Of a DNA stretch of 64,000 nt, positions 11,091-23,895 are shown piece after piece; the stretch's first letter is position 1, and each line of letters begins with the position of its first letter. A program made the position numbers and the translations under genes. Source of the DNA: Dichetophora obliterata. Its lineage: Eukaryota; Arthropoda; Insecta; Diptera; Sciomyzidae. Below the pieces are notes generated by a model. It did not search any database. It was not told the origin of the DNA and saw nothing but the letters and a program-made list of their open reading frames with translations. Location: contig OY986435.1 in assembly GCA_963920525.1 (NCBI GenBank), forward strand, positions 103,460,615 through 103,524,614. The letters run 5' to 3'.

Positions 11091-14000
11091 CAGGGAACGA
11101 AAATAAAATCTAACGTTTCGTTCGTTAAGGTAGTAAAGCGTTCATTTGAGAGAACTAAACGTTTATGTTGTGTAGCATTCATTATCAAGGCCATTATTCG
11201 GTTGCGTTCAAGTTGCATACTTGAACATAAACATCATTGTTCCGAGGTATAAGCTACACTAAAGAACCTTATGAGAAGCGTTGTTTGAGAGACTGAGAAA
11301 GCAGAGAGAAAAACATTTTATCTTTGTTCAAGCACATGCTGCGTGTCAAGGGCGCATCCAGTTTTGTAGGTAGCATACATTTGCAGGGCGCTCTTGTTTT
11401 AGTATGAATAATCAAAGCATTTTTTTAGCTATTCAGTTTATTTATTTTTATACTCTTTCTAACGCCCATAAAAAGGCGTGTCTGGTTTAGAAAATTATAT
11501 TATATATTCTTGATCAGCATCACTAACTGGGCCGATTTAGCCGTTTCCGTCTGTTTGTCTGTCTGTCGACACGACTCTTTTTTTAACACAGCTGCTAAGA
11601 AAATCTCAGTTTATTTTATTAGTGCGTGTTATCACGTTATGACTGGAGAATTCAGAAAATAAAATATTAATTTTTCCTTGTTACATGTAAGTAAGTTCAC
11701 TTGTATAATATAATTTTTTATAGAATATAAGACTACTGTTTAATGTTTATGGAATTGTGTTTCAATTGTACATGTTAAGGTCATGAAATCACGCACTCCT
11801 TCGAACAGCCATATATGGCTTCTGACGGAAATGAAACTACTTTTTTACATAAAGTTTTGTTTGTGTATCTAGTTATTCCATTTTAAACAAACTCAGAAAA
11901 AAGTTCAACTTTGAAATAAAAAACACAGGTATTTGTTTTAAAATCTGAAATTTCGTTAGTTTTAAGGAAATTATTTCTTTAAACAATATCAATTTATTGC
12001 ATCTATTTAGCATTTATTTCAAAAAATTAAGAATTTGGATTCAAAAGTAAAATTTTATTTGTTTTATTTTTTATATTGATTTTAAAAATGAATTGTACAC
12101 TCAGACTACAATCAAAGAAAATTATTTTTTCAAATTTTTTTTGCAAATGGAAATTATTCTTTCAGAAAGAAAGAAATTTTCTTTAAAGGAATAAACTATT
12201 TCTTTGTTTTGGAATTTATTTCTTTACTTTAAAGAAAAGTTTCCATTTAAAAAAAAAAAAAATTGCGCTGAAACAAATAAAAAATTTTTTTAATATTGAG
12301 TAAATGTTCTTTGATTTTAATATGCTTCTTTTCTCAGTGTATAAATCCATAAAAAAATTTTAGCTGGATCATAAACCGTGTAGTAGTGGGTTAATATTCT
12401 ATCTAAAAATAAAGATGAAGTGCGAAAATTAGTTGCTCGGGTAGAAACAACGCCTAACTCCCAAAAAATCACTTTATAACAAGTTTTTTCTCTTAAAAAG
12501 TCTGAAAATTTATTTAAATGACTTAAAATTTTTACATGTTTCGATAATTAAAACTCACCATATTCATCACTATTTTTGTAATGTAAAACAATTTTTATAG
12601 AAAGTACTTAGGTATTTAAAATTAATATTAGAAAAGAGAATATCTAAATGGTTTAAAGATATCTGACTGACACTACAACGATTTCACTTCAACGTCTCTT
12701 AAGTCCTTTCAATGGCTAGGCTAAGCCGAAATAGTATTTTTTATGTTAATACTCCTATCATAACGGTTCTAAAAAAGATGAAGAAACATACCTTTGATTT
12801 TTACCTGCGCTACTTACTCTTAATTTTATTATCATTTTAAAATCATTTTAAAATTTAAAAAATCCTCTTAATTTTATTATCATTTTATTGTCATAAAAAG
12901 TAAGAAAAAACATTAATATGATTTCTGTATGGTTGGTTTTTCTTACAAAATAGGACAAAAACCAAATCCAACTGACTTTAATGTCAAATATCTCTCCAAA
13001 TTTATTTTTGTCATGTTGGTACATTGTTTTTTATAGAACCAAATTAATTAAAAAAAACCGTAGCAAGATAATATTAAAAATTACTTTCTGTCGTGTCCAA
13101 TATATTGGACAAATTCACTGAAAGAGTTTATATTTACTTTAGCGCTCGGCCCTTCCTGTTCAGCAAGATCCGAGTGCGGCCCCTTGTGAATTTTACTATA
13201 TTAGTGCGAACTAACACGAATAAGATGATTGCTGAACTTTCATGGAATTACACCGCACAGTGGTTCCATACTGTATTCATGTAGGAATAAAATAGAAGGA
13301 TTCGTCATTGATCAATAAAATTATGCGTGTGAGTTATAATTAGAAAACAAACAAACCCGCCCCAAACCGCGACTACTTTCCATGTAACACAAAAACTATG
13401 AACGCTACATACTTTTGTTGTAGATATAGTAAAACAGCTCTTTAAAAAAAGTATACGAATTTATTTATTCTTTTGTTCGTTTAAGATAGGTTCGCAGCCA
13501 ATTATTTTAAATGTTAATATTAACTTTAAGATTGTAAGCAAAATACAATTTCAATTCATAAGGAATTAAATTTTTTAATTTAAGCTATCACTCTGCTCTG
13601 TCAAAAATAATATTAGCATTTATTTACCCTCTTGGTTTCTTTTAAGCAGGTTCGCAGCCAATCGTTTTAATTTTAATATCACCTCAAAGGCTTAAGGGTT
13701 ATAACAAAATTGTCACTAGAAAACTATTTGATTCCGCGTTCACACCACTGTGCAACTCTTCCTGATTCTCAATGCTATGAATAGAGAATAATGATGCAAT
13801 AAAACAAAAACAATTCGACAGTGTTAGCGTCATCCCAGTGGTAAATTAACTCATTACATAACCTCTTAATTTCTTCTTACGATGTAGATGACAGTCCTAT
13901 TTAAAAGTACTTCGATTTTTTTATTGCGTACTTTTATTTTTTTTATTATTTGGCGTAATCTAAAGTAATCGTGATTATTTTTTGGTTATTTGTAATCTTA

Positions 14001-15574
14001 ATCAATTACTAATAGAATTTTTTTGCATAAGAATTGTTTTATCATTACAACTATTTTTTAAATATAATGTAATTGATTACTAGTCGTGATCGAAATTTCC
14101 CAGTTAAGGTTTGAACTTTAAAAAAGCAAGCAGTTTTATTAAAGTATACTTCTTTTATTTGGAACACACAAAGTCTTACCAGCGGGAAAAAATTATTGCT
14201 TCTGCTCAGAGTTGCCAAGTTAGCAATATTATAAGCTAACATATTTTTTCGGAATTTATCTTGAGGTTTTGGGTGTATCTGTCTATGATATATTTCGGTC
14301 TTTTTTTCACAAATGGATTTCAATGACAAGTAAATATAATAATAATTTATTATTTATAATAATAATAATGTAATAATTTTTGCAGTTTAAAGAAAACATA
14401 AGTAAACTGCATTTACTACTGTTATTTCCATGTTATTTAAAAAATTTACAATAGTGAAAATGACAGCTTTTTAAATTTAATCCAAAATAAAAGAAAAAAC
14501 CGTTTGTAAGTAATTTAACGTGTATCTATCTTAACTCAAAATATTAGCAAGTATAAGTATGGTATTTTTCAATTAGATATTAAATATTTGATATAAAAAA
14601 TCAATTTCACTTTATTTTTAATAATAGTTGACACAGAAAAAACGCGTTCGCTAGTATAAGACGTTGGGCAAATAGTTAACAGAGCATTAAGGAGACACTC
14701 AAGCTTTTTTGTTCTTTTCTGAAAGCGATCTAAATAATAAATGTAAATCTTCTACGAGTCAATCTACACGCTGGTCACCGAATTGACAACCCTAATCTTC
14801 TAGCTTTTTCTAGCTTGTTTTGAAAAGTGAATATTTTTTTAAAAATAATTATTTTAATTATTTTTCAATGCTTGTTTTTAAGTGTGTTGCCGGCTTTTTT
14901 TTAAGAAACAATAGAAAAATTGTTTCTTCCAATCTGTTAAGGTTTTAATGTTAGCGCATTCTTATGAATAAAATATTTGCAAATTAAAATTTTCATTTAC
15001 GCAAAATAAAAACCTATATGTGTATTTAATAACATAGAATGGAAAGGTAAGTAAAAAGCGCAATGAACATTGTAAAAACAGAGCATGAAAAAAAAATAGA
15101 ATTGCATATGCGTAATGTGATATAGTGTTTATTGAATAAGATTTAAAAGCTATTGCTGTGACATACCAGAAGGCTTCTTGAAATTTAATATTTCAAAACT
15201 CCGTGTCTGTATATAAATATTACGATTCATCTGATGATGAGGGAATTTTTGCACAAATAGAGTTAAATATCCAAGAGTTGGTTGAAAATACATTTTTTAC
15301 ATTATATATATAATTTTATACATATGAAAAAGTGTTGGCAACACTGATTCTGAGACCCAAAATGAGAGAGAATAGCCTACGTAAAAAATATCGTATGCCG
15401 AATGTGTTGAGTAGAGAGTATGCAAACATAATTATAATGTAGTGCATGCCATGCTGTCGAACGATACAGAATAATAACATTTATGTTCGTCTGCACTGAC
15501 ATATACGCAACCGAACGGAAATTCATGCCATGCGAGGCACATTAAAATATCGTTCGGTTTATTTTCGTTCCCTG
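11091..15574. mobile_element. Large hAT-type element without readable transposase
   Basis: The ends are perfect 17-bp inverted repeats, CAGGGAACGAAAATAAA at 11091 and its complement ending at 15574. They are flanked by perfect 8-bp direct repeats ATTAAAAC (11083-11090 and 15575-15582). The CAGGG termini and the 8-bp duplication fit the hAT superfamily. CGTTCG-type subterminal motifs occur at both ends. The 4.48-kb interior is A+T-rich and has no transposase I can recognise. It includes a GTTCGCAGCCAAT-containing direct repeat (near 13490 and 13650) and a relic of the common fly repeat with TTGATCAGCATCACTA (11500). It is either a decayed or a non-autonomous member with filler. Confidence 0.85.
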
Positions 15575-15740
15575 ATTAAAACTCTTCATTTTATAAAATA
15601 AGACGTATTTTTTAAAAAAAAGTATTAGAAATCAATAATAAACATATAAGAAGCATTTTAAAAACAAAGTAATGATTTTATTCTTTTTGGTTTCTTTAAT
15701 ATTTGCATAACAAAAAGACGTCCAAAACACGAATATATAA

Positions 15741-17100
15741 TATGTAATTGTTAAATGTAGGAGTTTTCTGCACATATGACACCCATGCAGTAGCAAAGTG
15801 GATGTTTCTTTGAATCTTTTGACACCAAAATCAACTCTAGCTGCATTGGAACAGATTCACTACCAGGTCGTAATCCATTTAAATAAAAATCGTCGCTGGT
15901 GCTCTCACGCATTCCAAGAGTTTTCTGCACATATGACACTTATGCAAAATGAAGTCTCTAACTGCATTGGAACAGGTTCCCTAACAGGTCGTCATCCGTT
16001 TAGATGAAAATCGTCGCTGGGACTCTGATGGATTCCAGGAGTTTTCTGCACATATGACACCCATGCAGAAGCAAAGTGGATGTTTTTTAAAATCTTTTGA
16101 CATCAAAATTAACTCTCTACCTGCATTGGAACAGATTCACTACCAGGTCGTAATCCATTTAAATAATAATCGTCGCTGGTGATGTCACGCATTCCAGGAG
16201 TTTTCTGCACATATGACACATATGCAGCAGCAAAGTGGATATTTTTTAGAATCTTTTGACACCAATATCAACTCTCTAGCTGCATTGGAACAGATTCACT
16301 ACCAGGTCGTAGCCCATTTTTAAAAAATCCCTTAATAGGATTCCAGAAGTTTTCTGCACATATGACACCTCTATAGCTTCAAAGTATATATTTTTAAAAA
16401 TTTTTGACACCAAAATCAACTCCCTAGCTGCATTGGAGCAGATTCTATACTAGGTCATCAATTCGAGGTTAAGTCCGATTGGGTCACTTACGAGTTTTCT
16501 GCTCATATGACATCTATATAGTCGGAAAGTTGGTATTTTTTAAAAATGTTTGACACCAAAATCAACTCTCTAGCTGAATTGAAGTAGATTCCTTACCAGG
16601 TCGTAATCCGCATAGCTAAATCTTTGCTGGCCTACCACTCTTGCCAGGAGTTTTCTGCCCATATGGCACCTATATAGCCGTAAAGTGGGTATTTTTAAGA
16701 ATTTATTGAAACCAAAATGAAGTCTCTAGCTGCATTGGAACAGGTTCCCTACCAGGTCGTCATCCGTTTAGATGAAAATCGTCGCTGGGACTCTCATGGG
16801 TTCCAGGAGTTTTCTGCACATATGACACCTATGCAGTCGCAAAGTGGATGTTTCTTTGAATCTTTTGACATCAAAATCAACTCCCTAGCTGCATTGGAAC
16901 AGATGCAACACCAGGTCGTAATCCATTTAAATAAAAATCGTCGCTGGTGCTCTCACGCATTCCAAGAGTTTTCTGCACATATGACACTTATGCAGTCGTA
17001 AAGTGGATATTTTTTAAAATCTTTTGACACCAATAGCAACTCTCTAGCTGCATTGGAACAGAATTACTACCAGGTCGTAATCCATTTAAATAATAATCGT
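15741..17100. repeat. 159-bp tandem (satellite-like) array, about nine units
   Basis: CTGCATTGGAACAGATTCAC recurs near 15841, 15962, 16121, 16280, 16438, 16574, 16730, 16889 and 17048. The common spacing is 156-159 bp, with two shortened units (121 and 136 bp). Fixed blocks are CTACCAGGTCGTAATCCATT, AAATCGTCGCTGG, GAGTTTTCTGCACATATGAC and TTTTGACACCAAAATCAACT. Open frames in the array are artefacts. Confidence 0.93.
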
Positions 17101-18056
17101 ATTTTTACAAACATAGTGAAGTTGACACAAGCACAAAAACATTCAAACAGGGCCGCATTTAATTATGCAGTAAGTAAAGGCGTTAATTATTTTTTATTTT
17201 TTAGATGTATGCTTACTGTGCAATTTTTATATAGCACCGTTATATAATATGTTGCGTTACCAATTTTTTTACAGAGAAAAGCATTGCTAAAATAAAGTAA
17301 AAGACATGAACTCAGATTAAGACTGAAACGACAAAAGTTACTCTTAATGATTTTTAAAAATTCATTTCAAAAAACTATTTTTTATAAACTGTTTAATTGA
17401 TATTAAAATAACACAAAAACTAAACAACTCAAATACATACCAAATTATACTCTTTTAAAATAAATAGTTTTGTGTAGTTTTTTCCGAACTGTCAGCTTTT
17501 AATGAGTTTTTTTTTTATTTAAAAATATCTAGTTATAGCTTGTAACCTTAGGTTTCTAGTCCACTTTAATTTCATGTCAAGTTTTCAAAGAAATTGTAAA
17601 CAAATAAATAACTTTTAAAGCTTATCCCAATATGAAAAAAAAAATTAAGGCCCTTGCCACTCTAAATAATGAATGCTCTCATGAAGCAGAACTTGTGTTT
17701 TGACAGATGCTCTTCCTCAAAAATGGCAGTCAACAATTTTTTGTGCTCGGGAAGGGCTTATGACAAAAAACGACGCTCTATCTCGCTTCCTCAGCGACGA
17801 AAATTCCTTCTACACACGTATAGTGTGTGTAAGTATAACACTACTTCCTTATCTTTTATTTCTATGGTCTAAGCCCACGGGCATCGTGAACCCTGTCTGT
17901 CTCTGTCGCTCTCTTAGTCCGCGCAATAGCACACAACTGAAAGAACAGTAAAGAGCAAAAACTTGGAGATCACTGCGTTAAAGCTACCAGCAGTAATCAG
18001 CTAACATTTTGATTAGGCTTTTCCCTTGAAAACGATTTTCAAATGATAGCATCTTA
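17101..18056. other. Spacer, nothing recognised
   Basis: The sequence is A+T-rich. Two overlapping short frames near 17670-17950 show no family motif, and I do not call them. Confidence 0.4.
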
Positions 18057-18800
18057 GGGATGTGCAAGTCGAAGTCGAAATGAGTCAAAAAACGACTTTT
18101 GCATGATAATTTTCGACTTTTGGCGGTCGACTTTCTAATATTGATCAGAGTCGATAATCTACTTTTACTTTCGACTTTATCATATAATAACTGTTTTTTT
18201 TAAGCGAGTTATAAAAAACGACTGCTTATTGTATGAAAAGTTTTTTATTTAAGCGACTTTCCATACAATAAGTGGTCGTTTTTTACAACTATCTTAGAAA
18301 AAAACACTGCTAATGCTAAACATAAACTTGACGATACTCTGAAAACTGCTCTTCTGTGAACCAATAAATGAAATCACTGTTTAAATACAAATAAAGCTGC
18401 GTTGGCAATTATTGATTCGATAAATGTTAAACTTCAAGTATACATTTTTCGGAAATCGGAATTAAAGTGGCAAAGTAATTTGTAAACAGTACAGGAAAGA
18501 TTTAAAATTTAATAATAAAAATTTTGTTTTTGGCACTTATGGTAATTTGGCGGTCAGAGCTCGTTATTTTGTACACAAGGACAAAAATTGCGACACATAT
18601 TTTGTTTTGAATTTTATTTATATACTGAAGTACCATGTTTTTGTTTATTTTTAACAACAAAACTCATTTTTCATATTGAATCATTTGCTTCTTAGCGCCT
18701 AACAAAAGCGGTACAAATTTAATTGAACAAAGTCGAAAAAAGCTAAAAAGTCGACTTCTAAAAGTTCAAAAAGACGATGAGTCGACTTTTACATTTTGAA
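18057..18800. repeat. GTCGACTTTT-rich repeat with a strong hairpin
   Basis: TCGACTTTT-type words recur at both edges (18070-18180 and 18725-18795) in both orientations. An imperfect hairpin lies at 18202-18291: ACGACTGCTTATTGTATG pairs with CATACAATAAGTGGTCGT across a ~12-bp loop. This looks like a non-autonomous transposon, but I could not fix its ends. Confidence 0.5.
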
Positions 18801-19192
18801 CTGGAGAGGAATGTTGAAAACATTGCTTTCTCCAATCATAAACGATTTTCGCTGTGGCCACTCACTGCGTTTGTAGTGATCCTTCGCACAACTGTCTCAC
18901 TCACAAAGATAGCTGGGATACTTAGCATATCCTCTTTGCATTCCAAATAGTATATGATGTTTTACATTGATGTTTTGTGTATTCAATTACCCTCAGAATC
19001 TTCGACATAGTAGCTATGTATGTTTAAGAGGTTATTTACGATTAGGAAAATAAAAGAATGGGTAATTCGCGTACACTAATTACAAAAAAATACACTAATT
19101 TTAAAAGAATTCATAAAAACATATTTACAGTGTGACAAATATGTTTTCATATAAAACTTTGTAGAACTGTATTTTTTGAAAACATACAGTGT

Positions 19193-19760
19193 TGCACAAA
19201 AGAATAGCAGCAAAATCAATGCGCTGCTACTAAATTGTGTATCTTTTTAAATATTGGGGACACACAAAAATGATTATAGAATCCAAATCATATATTCATA
19301 CATCATATTAAAAACAAATCATATTCAAATTTGGTTTTGTTTTTTTTTTTTTGTTATATTTAAAATTAATTCATTAAATTTTTCTGAGAGCAAAATAAAA
19401 GCAACATAATTAATATTTGGTGTAAGATCCATTATTCCCGATAGCCGCTACACATCTGAGCGGCATCGACTTTATTAAATTAGATATGTTGGTAAGTATT
19501 AGGTATTTGTTCCCATTTAAGTTTCAGGGCTTCATACAGTGCAGCCTTATTGGAAAACCTTTGACCAGAAACTTTTATCTTCAAAATCTCAAAAAGATTT
19601 TCGATGGGATTCAAGTCATTGTGTTTGTGCAGGCCAATCAAGGACTTGAATCCCATTACCTCTAATGTAATCTTTGATGATCTTTGAAGTGTGCTATGGG
19701 TCGTTGTCGGGCTGAAACGTTCACTGAAGCGGCATATTCCACTCTGCATGTGGTCGCATC
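19193..19760 (-). pseudogene. Tc1/Tc3-like element fragment with transposase C-terminus
   Basis: A terminus-like CAGTGTTGCACAAAAGAATA starts at about 19190. On the minus strand 19480-19749 reads NDLNPIENLFEILKIKVSG then KLKWEQIPNTYQHI, the third catalytic block and C-terminal helix of Tc1/Tc3 transposases. The preceding catalytic region is out of frame, and the other terminus was not found. This is a decayed fragment. Confidence 0.65.
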
Positions 19761-20009
19761 TTACTTTCTAAAATGTCTTTATATACAAATCAATCTATAA
19801 TTCCATCGATTTATTGAAATGGTTCAACTTCATTATAGGAAAAATAAGTCCAGACCATAATAGACTAACTTCCGGTAATGTGATATAGGTATGTTTATTT
19901 TTATAATTGCGCGTAATTTTCTTACGTTGGCTTAAACCGCATTAAACAGGATGGTTTTTTGATGAAATGTGCAGTGTATTACGACTTCGTAGCTCTTTAG
20001 CGTTAGGGG

Positions 20010-22406
20010 GAATGTCGTTAGAGTTGGGCCACTTTTTAATTTTTCTGTTTTTTTTTATATACTTGAATATTTGAATGATTTTTTTTTTATTCGAAAGTTC
20101 AAACCCTTATCTTTAACATAGTATATTTATGGCAACACTCTGCGACTTCGGAAAAAAGTTATCGACGAAACAAAAAAAAAGTAGTTAGAGTTGGGCCATT
20201 GAAGTCAGAGTTGGGCCACCACTCTTTGACATACAAAATAACTTTTCATGATTTTCGCGCACTTCAAGTGCACTTCTCTTCCGCAATCGATGCAAGCAAT
20301 CGAATTATTTTTTGTCAATTTTAAGGGCATTGGTCCGAAACAAATTATGCAGAAATCGACATCGGTATCGTCATCCGAAGTTACTTTCTTCTGTGCATTT
20401 TTCGGTGGGTGGCATCGTTTCGGCGGTGGTTACGCGTCCGCTTTTTTCGATATTTTACGCTTTTGCATCGCGTTTTTTTCCCCAAGCAAATCGTCGCGAC
20501 TTTCGGGAGATGTTAAAACAACGCTTTTCATCGGCTTTTCAATGTCTTGCATTTCGCTTATTTACGCAACGTCTGCGTTCGGTTCAGCCGGGGGCGAATC
20601 TAAAACAATAATGTGGCGCTGCAAATCTCCCTCGGTAATTTCGGCTTCCATGGCAGCTCGCTCGTTTTCTCCACCGTGCACGGCTTATATGAAATCCGAA
20701 TCCGTGAAAATGTCGAGATTGTACGGGAAAATTCCAGTGGCAAGGAATCCTGCTTTCACATTTCGCGGTGTTAACGCCAAGTCCAACGAAGCTCGAACGA
20801 TGCCTGGGATATGTCGAATTTCGAGAATTTTCCCTGCGTGGTTCTTCTGCCAAGCATTGCATTGCGATTTATAATAAACCTTGACGGGACCGGATACAGA
20901 AACGTCCAGGGGTTGTGGGCGATGGCAGCAGTGGGGGGAAACGACAGAACGGTGACTCAATTTTCAACGGAAAAATCTAAGGCATCAACGGAAAGGTGGG
21001 AGGAATAATTATCAAGCAGCAATAACTTTAGTGATTGCTTCGAGGCCTTCGTTTTTTCGACGAAAAACTGGATGTACTTATTGAATTCCGTTTGTTGCAT
21101 CCAGTCGGAGCCATTAGCAAAACCAATCGCCCAGGGGATGCATCTTCCAAAAATGTCGATTGCATGTTTTTTTCGCAAACAAAAAGAATGTTGGAATTGT
21201 TAAAGCCGTCGTGATCATCGATCCTCGTTCTTGTGCCAAGATTTGTCCTACTCTCCTCGCGCCTCGCATCGAAATAAATTTCCCAATCTTAGTCGGTACC
21301 GTAGAAAAGCCGGTTTCGTCCATGTTCCAAATGTCTGCCGCCTGATATGGATGCGTTGACTAAACAGCATCTAGATTGCGAAAAAAAATCTCGACATTAT
21401 CCTTAGAAAACGATTTAACGCGGTGTAAAGTCGCCTACTCTGGAGTGCGCAATGAAAGCTCTTGGTGACGTCGCATGAATCCATAGTACCAATCTCGTCC
21501 AAACATTTTTTCTTCATCCTATTTCGACGGATACCGGATTCCTTTTTTTTTGCGAATTGTTATGCCAGCTCTCTCAATTCTGTTATGTTAAGCCCGTAGT
21601 AATGATCGCTGCACTTTTCATCATACCCGACGAGTGCTTTTTCTTCTTCAGCAGAAAAAACCTTAAAACAATACCAAATAAATAATACATTTTCATAACT
21701 ATAAATTTTTCGCGACATGCAACCGACTATAGACGATAAGACGATAGACTTATGTTATTTTGCACAAAGCATTAATCTTTAAAAATATTGAATCCAGATA
21801 AAAAAGTGAAAAGTTCACTCTGCATTTGAGTAAAAAATTATGTGCTCTCACTTTTCTCAACCAAATTCAATATTTTCAAAGATTACTGGTTTCTATGAAA
21901 TTACAAATATTCATGTATTCAGCTTACTTATACACTTACTTGGTGCTTTTCAGTAGATGCAGCGTATGCAACAAATTGTGTTATAAATCCAAGCAAATCT
22001 TCATCAGAGACAGCGGAAAGGTCTTCGATACTTTTTCAATGTACCGCGTCAAACTTGAGCGTTAAATTGACCTGCTGCAGCTCTTACCGAAGCTTTACTC
22101 ACGATTATAGCTCTAATCGCCAGAGAAATATACTTTGCATTGAAATCGGCCCTTTTGGTAACTCGCTTGTATCAAGAAGCACTAAAAAAAAGCAATTTTT
22201 TTTTTCTTAAATTCAAATTTTTTTATTATTTATTATTGTAAAAATGGTTATTCATTCATTTTTTAGTCATGAAAGAAGACATCTCTACAATTTATTATTC
22301 TAATGTTTAGCGGTGCAAAAACATGCTAACAAGTAATATTTAGCTGTTAGAAAAAAGAGCGTGCCCCAACTCTGACTACACGAGTGACCCAACTCTAACA
22401 ACATTC
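20010..22406 (-). mobile_element. Pogo/Tigger-like element with GTTAGAGTTGGGCCAC ends
   Basis: The left end GAATGTCGTTAGAGTTGGG (20010) matches the complement of the right end (22406). A second, internal copy of the same motif sits inside each end (about 20180-20220 and 22361-22380), in inverted orientation. Between them, on the minus strand, lies a broken DDE_1 transposase. Target duplication could not be fixed. The 2.4-kb length suits a pogo-group element. Confidence 0.8.
20685..21500 (-). pseudogene. Broken pogo/Tigger (DDE_1) transposase
   Basis: On the minus strand one reads WYYGFMRRHQELSLRTPE (about 21490), then an in-frame stop, KSFSKDNVEIFFRNLDAV, another stop, and DIWNMDETGFSTVPTK (21330), the first catalytic Asp block. 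FFLFAKK follows, then a frameshift, GFANGSDWMQQTEFNKYIQF and LLLLDNYSSHLS (second catalytic block), then CCHRPQPLDVSV. The last frame ends NAWQKNHAGK...FPYNLDIFTDSDFI at 20685. At least two stops and two frameshifts inactivate it. The CENP-B/HTH N-terminus should lie above 21500 but is not readable. Open frames on the opposite strand (20248-20874) are shadows. Confidence 0.85.
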
Positions 22407-22487
22407 GTGTTTTTTTATCGGAACTCACTACAGCCGTAGAAGGGAATAAAAATTTTCTTTTGGAAACTTGTTGTTAGTTGACCTAAA

Positions 22488-22905
22488 AATTTATTTTTAC
22501 TGCAATTTTTTTCAGTAATCAGTAAAAATTTATTTTTACTGCAATTTTTTTCAGTAATCAGTAAAAATTTATTTTTACTGCATTTTTTTTCAGTAATCAG
22601 TAAAAATTTATTTTTACTGCAAATTTTTTCAGTAATCAGTAAAAATTTACTGGTAATGCAAATTAAATTTCATTATCAGTAAAAATTTATTTTTACTGCA
22701 ATTTTTTCCAGTAATCAGTAAAAATTTACTGGTAATGCAAATTGAATTTCATTATCAGTAAAAATTTATTTGTACTGCAATTTTTTCCCAGTAATCAGTA
22801 AAAATTTATTTTTACTGCAATTTTCTCCAGTAATCAGTAAAAATTTACTGGTAATGCAAATTGAATTTCATTATCAGTAAAAGTTTACTGAATACTGCTT
22901 CTAGT
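22488..22905. repeat. 39-bp minisatellite built on a CAGTAAAAAT dyad
   Basis: About ten units contain CAGTAATCAGTAAAAATTTA and TTTTTACTGCAATTTTTT, with a 39-bp spacing (near 22513, 22552, 22591, 22630). A variant unit with ACTGGTAATGCAAATTGAAT is interspersed at intervals from 22650 on. Each unit holds the near-palindrome CAGTAAAAATTT/ATTTTTACTG. From 22905 to 23080 related AGTAATGC words continue, less regularly. Confidence 0.9.
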
Positions 22906-23654
22906 AATGCAGTAAATATTTACTGCAGTATGCCCATGTATGCATACTACTTGTATTAAGTATTGCAAAATCACTGCATTACTTTTCCTTGTATGCTACA
23001 TTACTGGTAATGAGGTATGAGTTAATTACTTCTGCTATATGCAGACGCATTACTTTTTGAAAAAAGTAATGCTTCCTTACCTGGTAATTTATTCTGTATT
23101 AGTTCTATGGTAGCCACTGGCAAATCCGCTGCTGGGTCCCTACCCAATTTGGAGCTTTTTCCTCACAACGGAAAAAAAGCCATATAACCCTTATTAATGA
23201 ACTTGGCGGGTAAAGTGATATACCACGTTCGGACAAAGTGAAATACCATATCACACGGTGAAAAAAATATATACAATAGCAACTGAATACAAATACGCAA
23301 GTAAAAACTTAACAAACAATTGGCTTAAATTGCCGATAGGTTCATCACTGCAAGCTGCTCTTAACAGCGTTGCAAATGGAATTCCAAAAGTCTCTAATGC
23401 CAACAGTAAGGCCATTATAAAAATTCACTTCAGAAAATAAAGAACTCAATTCATTTATAGATACCTGTATTTAAACACTAACAAAGTTATATATTCAAGC
23501 TTTCAATTATGCTTGTTTTCTCGTATCTCACTTACAAAGCACCTTAAAAAAAAATGTAAACTACACCGACGAAACAATTTCCCAACAATAAGAGCCCCAC
23601 AGCGAATTAGAGAACGCATAAAACTGCAGCACGTGCCCTTTTCCGTTACCGTTA

Positions 23655-23895
23655 TGTTTAAATGTATATTCTAGGCATAATTTGTGTATTTAACAAAATA
23701 TGCAGGTATATCACATTACCCGACCATACCACAATACCCGAACTTACTCTACCTCCGCTTCCGTTTTTAAAATTTGTTTTGCAGTTTCGGGCTTCAAGTC
23801 GTATACGTGGTCGGCGCCGTACCGTGCATATCCCATCTGAATATATAAAGTTCAACTTTGATTCATCACTAAAAAAAAATTATTTTCCCTTTATA
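23655..23895 (-). pseudogene. Tc1-like transposase fragment
   Basis: On the minus strand, SDES (near 23880) is followed after a frameshift by NFIYSDGICTVRRRP and then GGRVSSGIVVWSG, matching the region from the first catalytic Asp block through the glycine-rich VMVWG block of Tc1 transposases. Flanking sequence 23080-23650 and 23900-24520 shows no other readable domain. Confidence 0.6.

Noticed and set aside
16717..17001. 94-codon frame inside the 159-bp array
   Set aside because: 159 is a multiple of three, so frames stay open by chance; units differ by frameshifts elsewhere in the array.
20248..20874. 208-codon open frame on the plus strand
   Set aside because: It lies antisense to the pogo/Tigger transposase relic, which has clear catalytic motifs on the minus strand; the plus-strand translation shows none.
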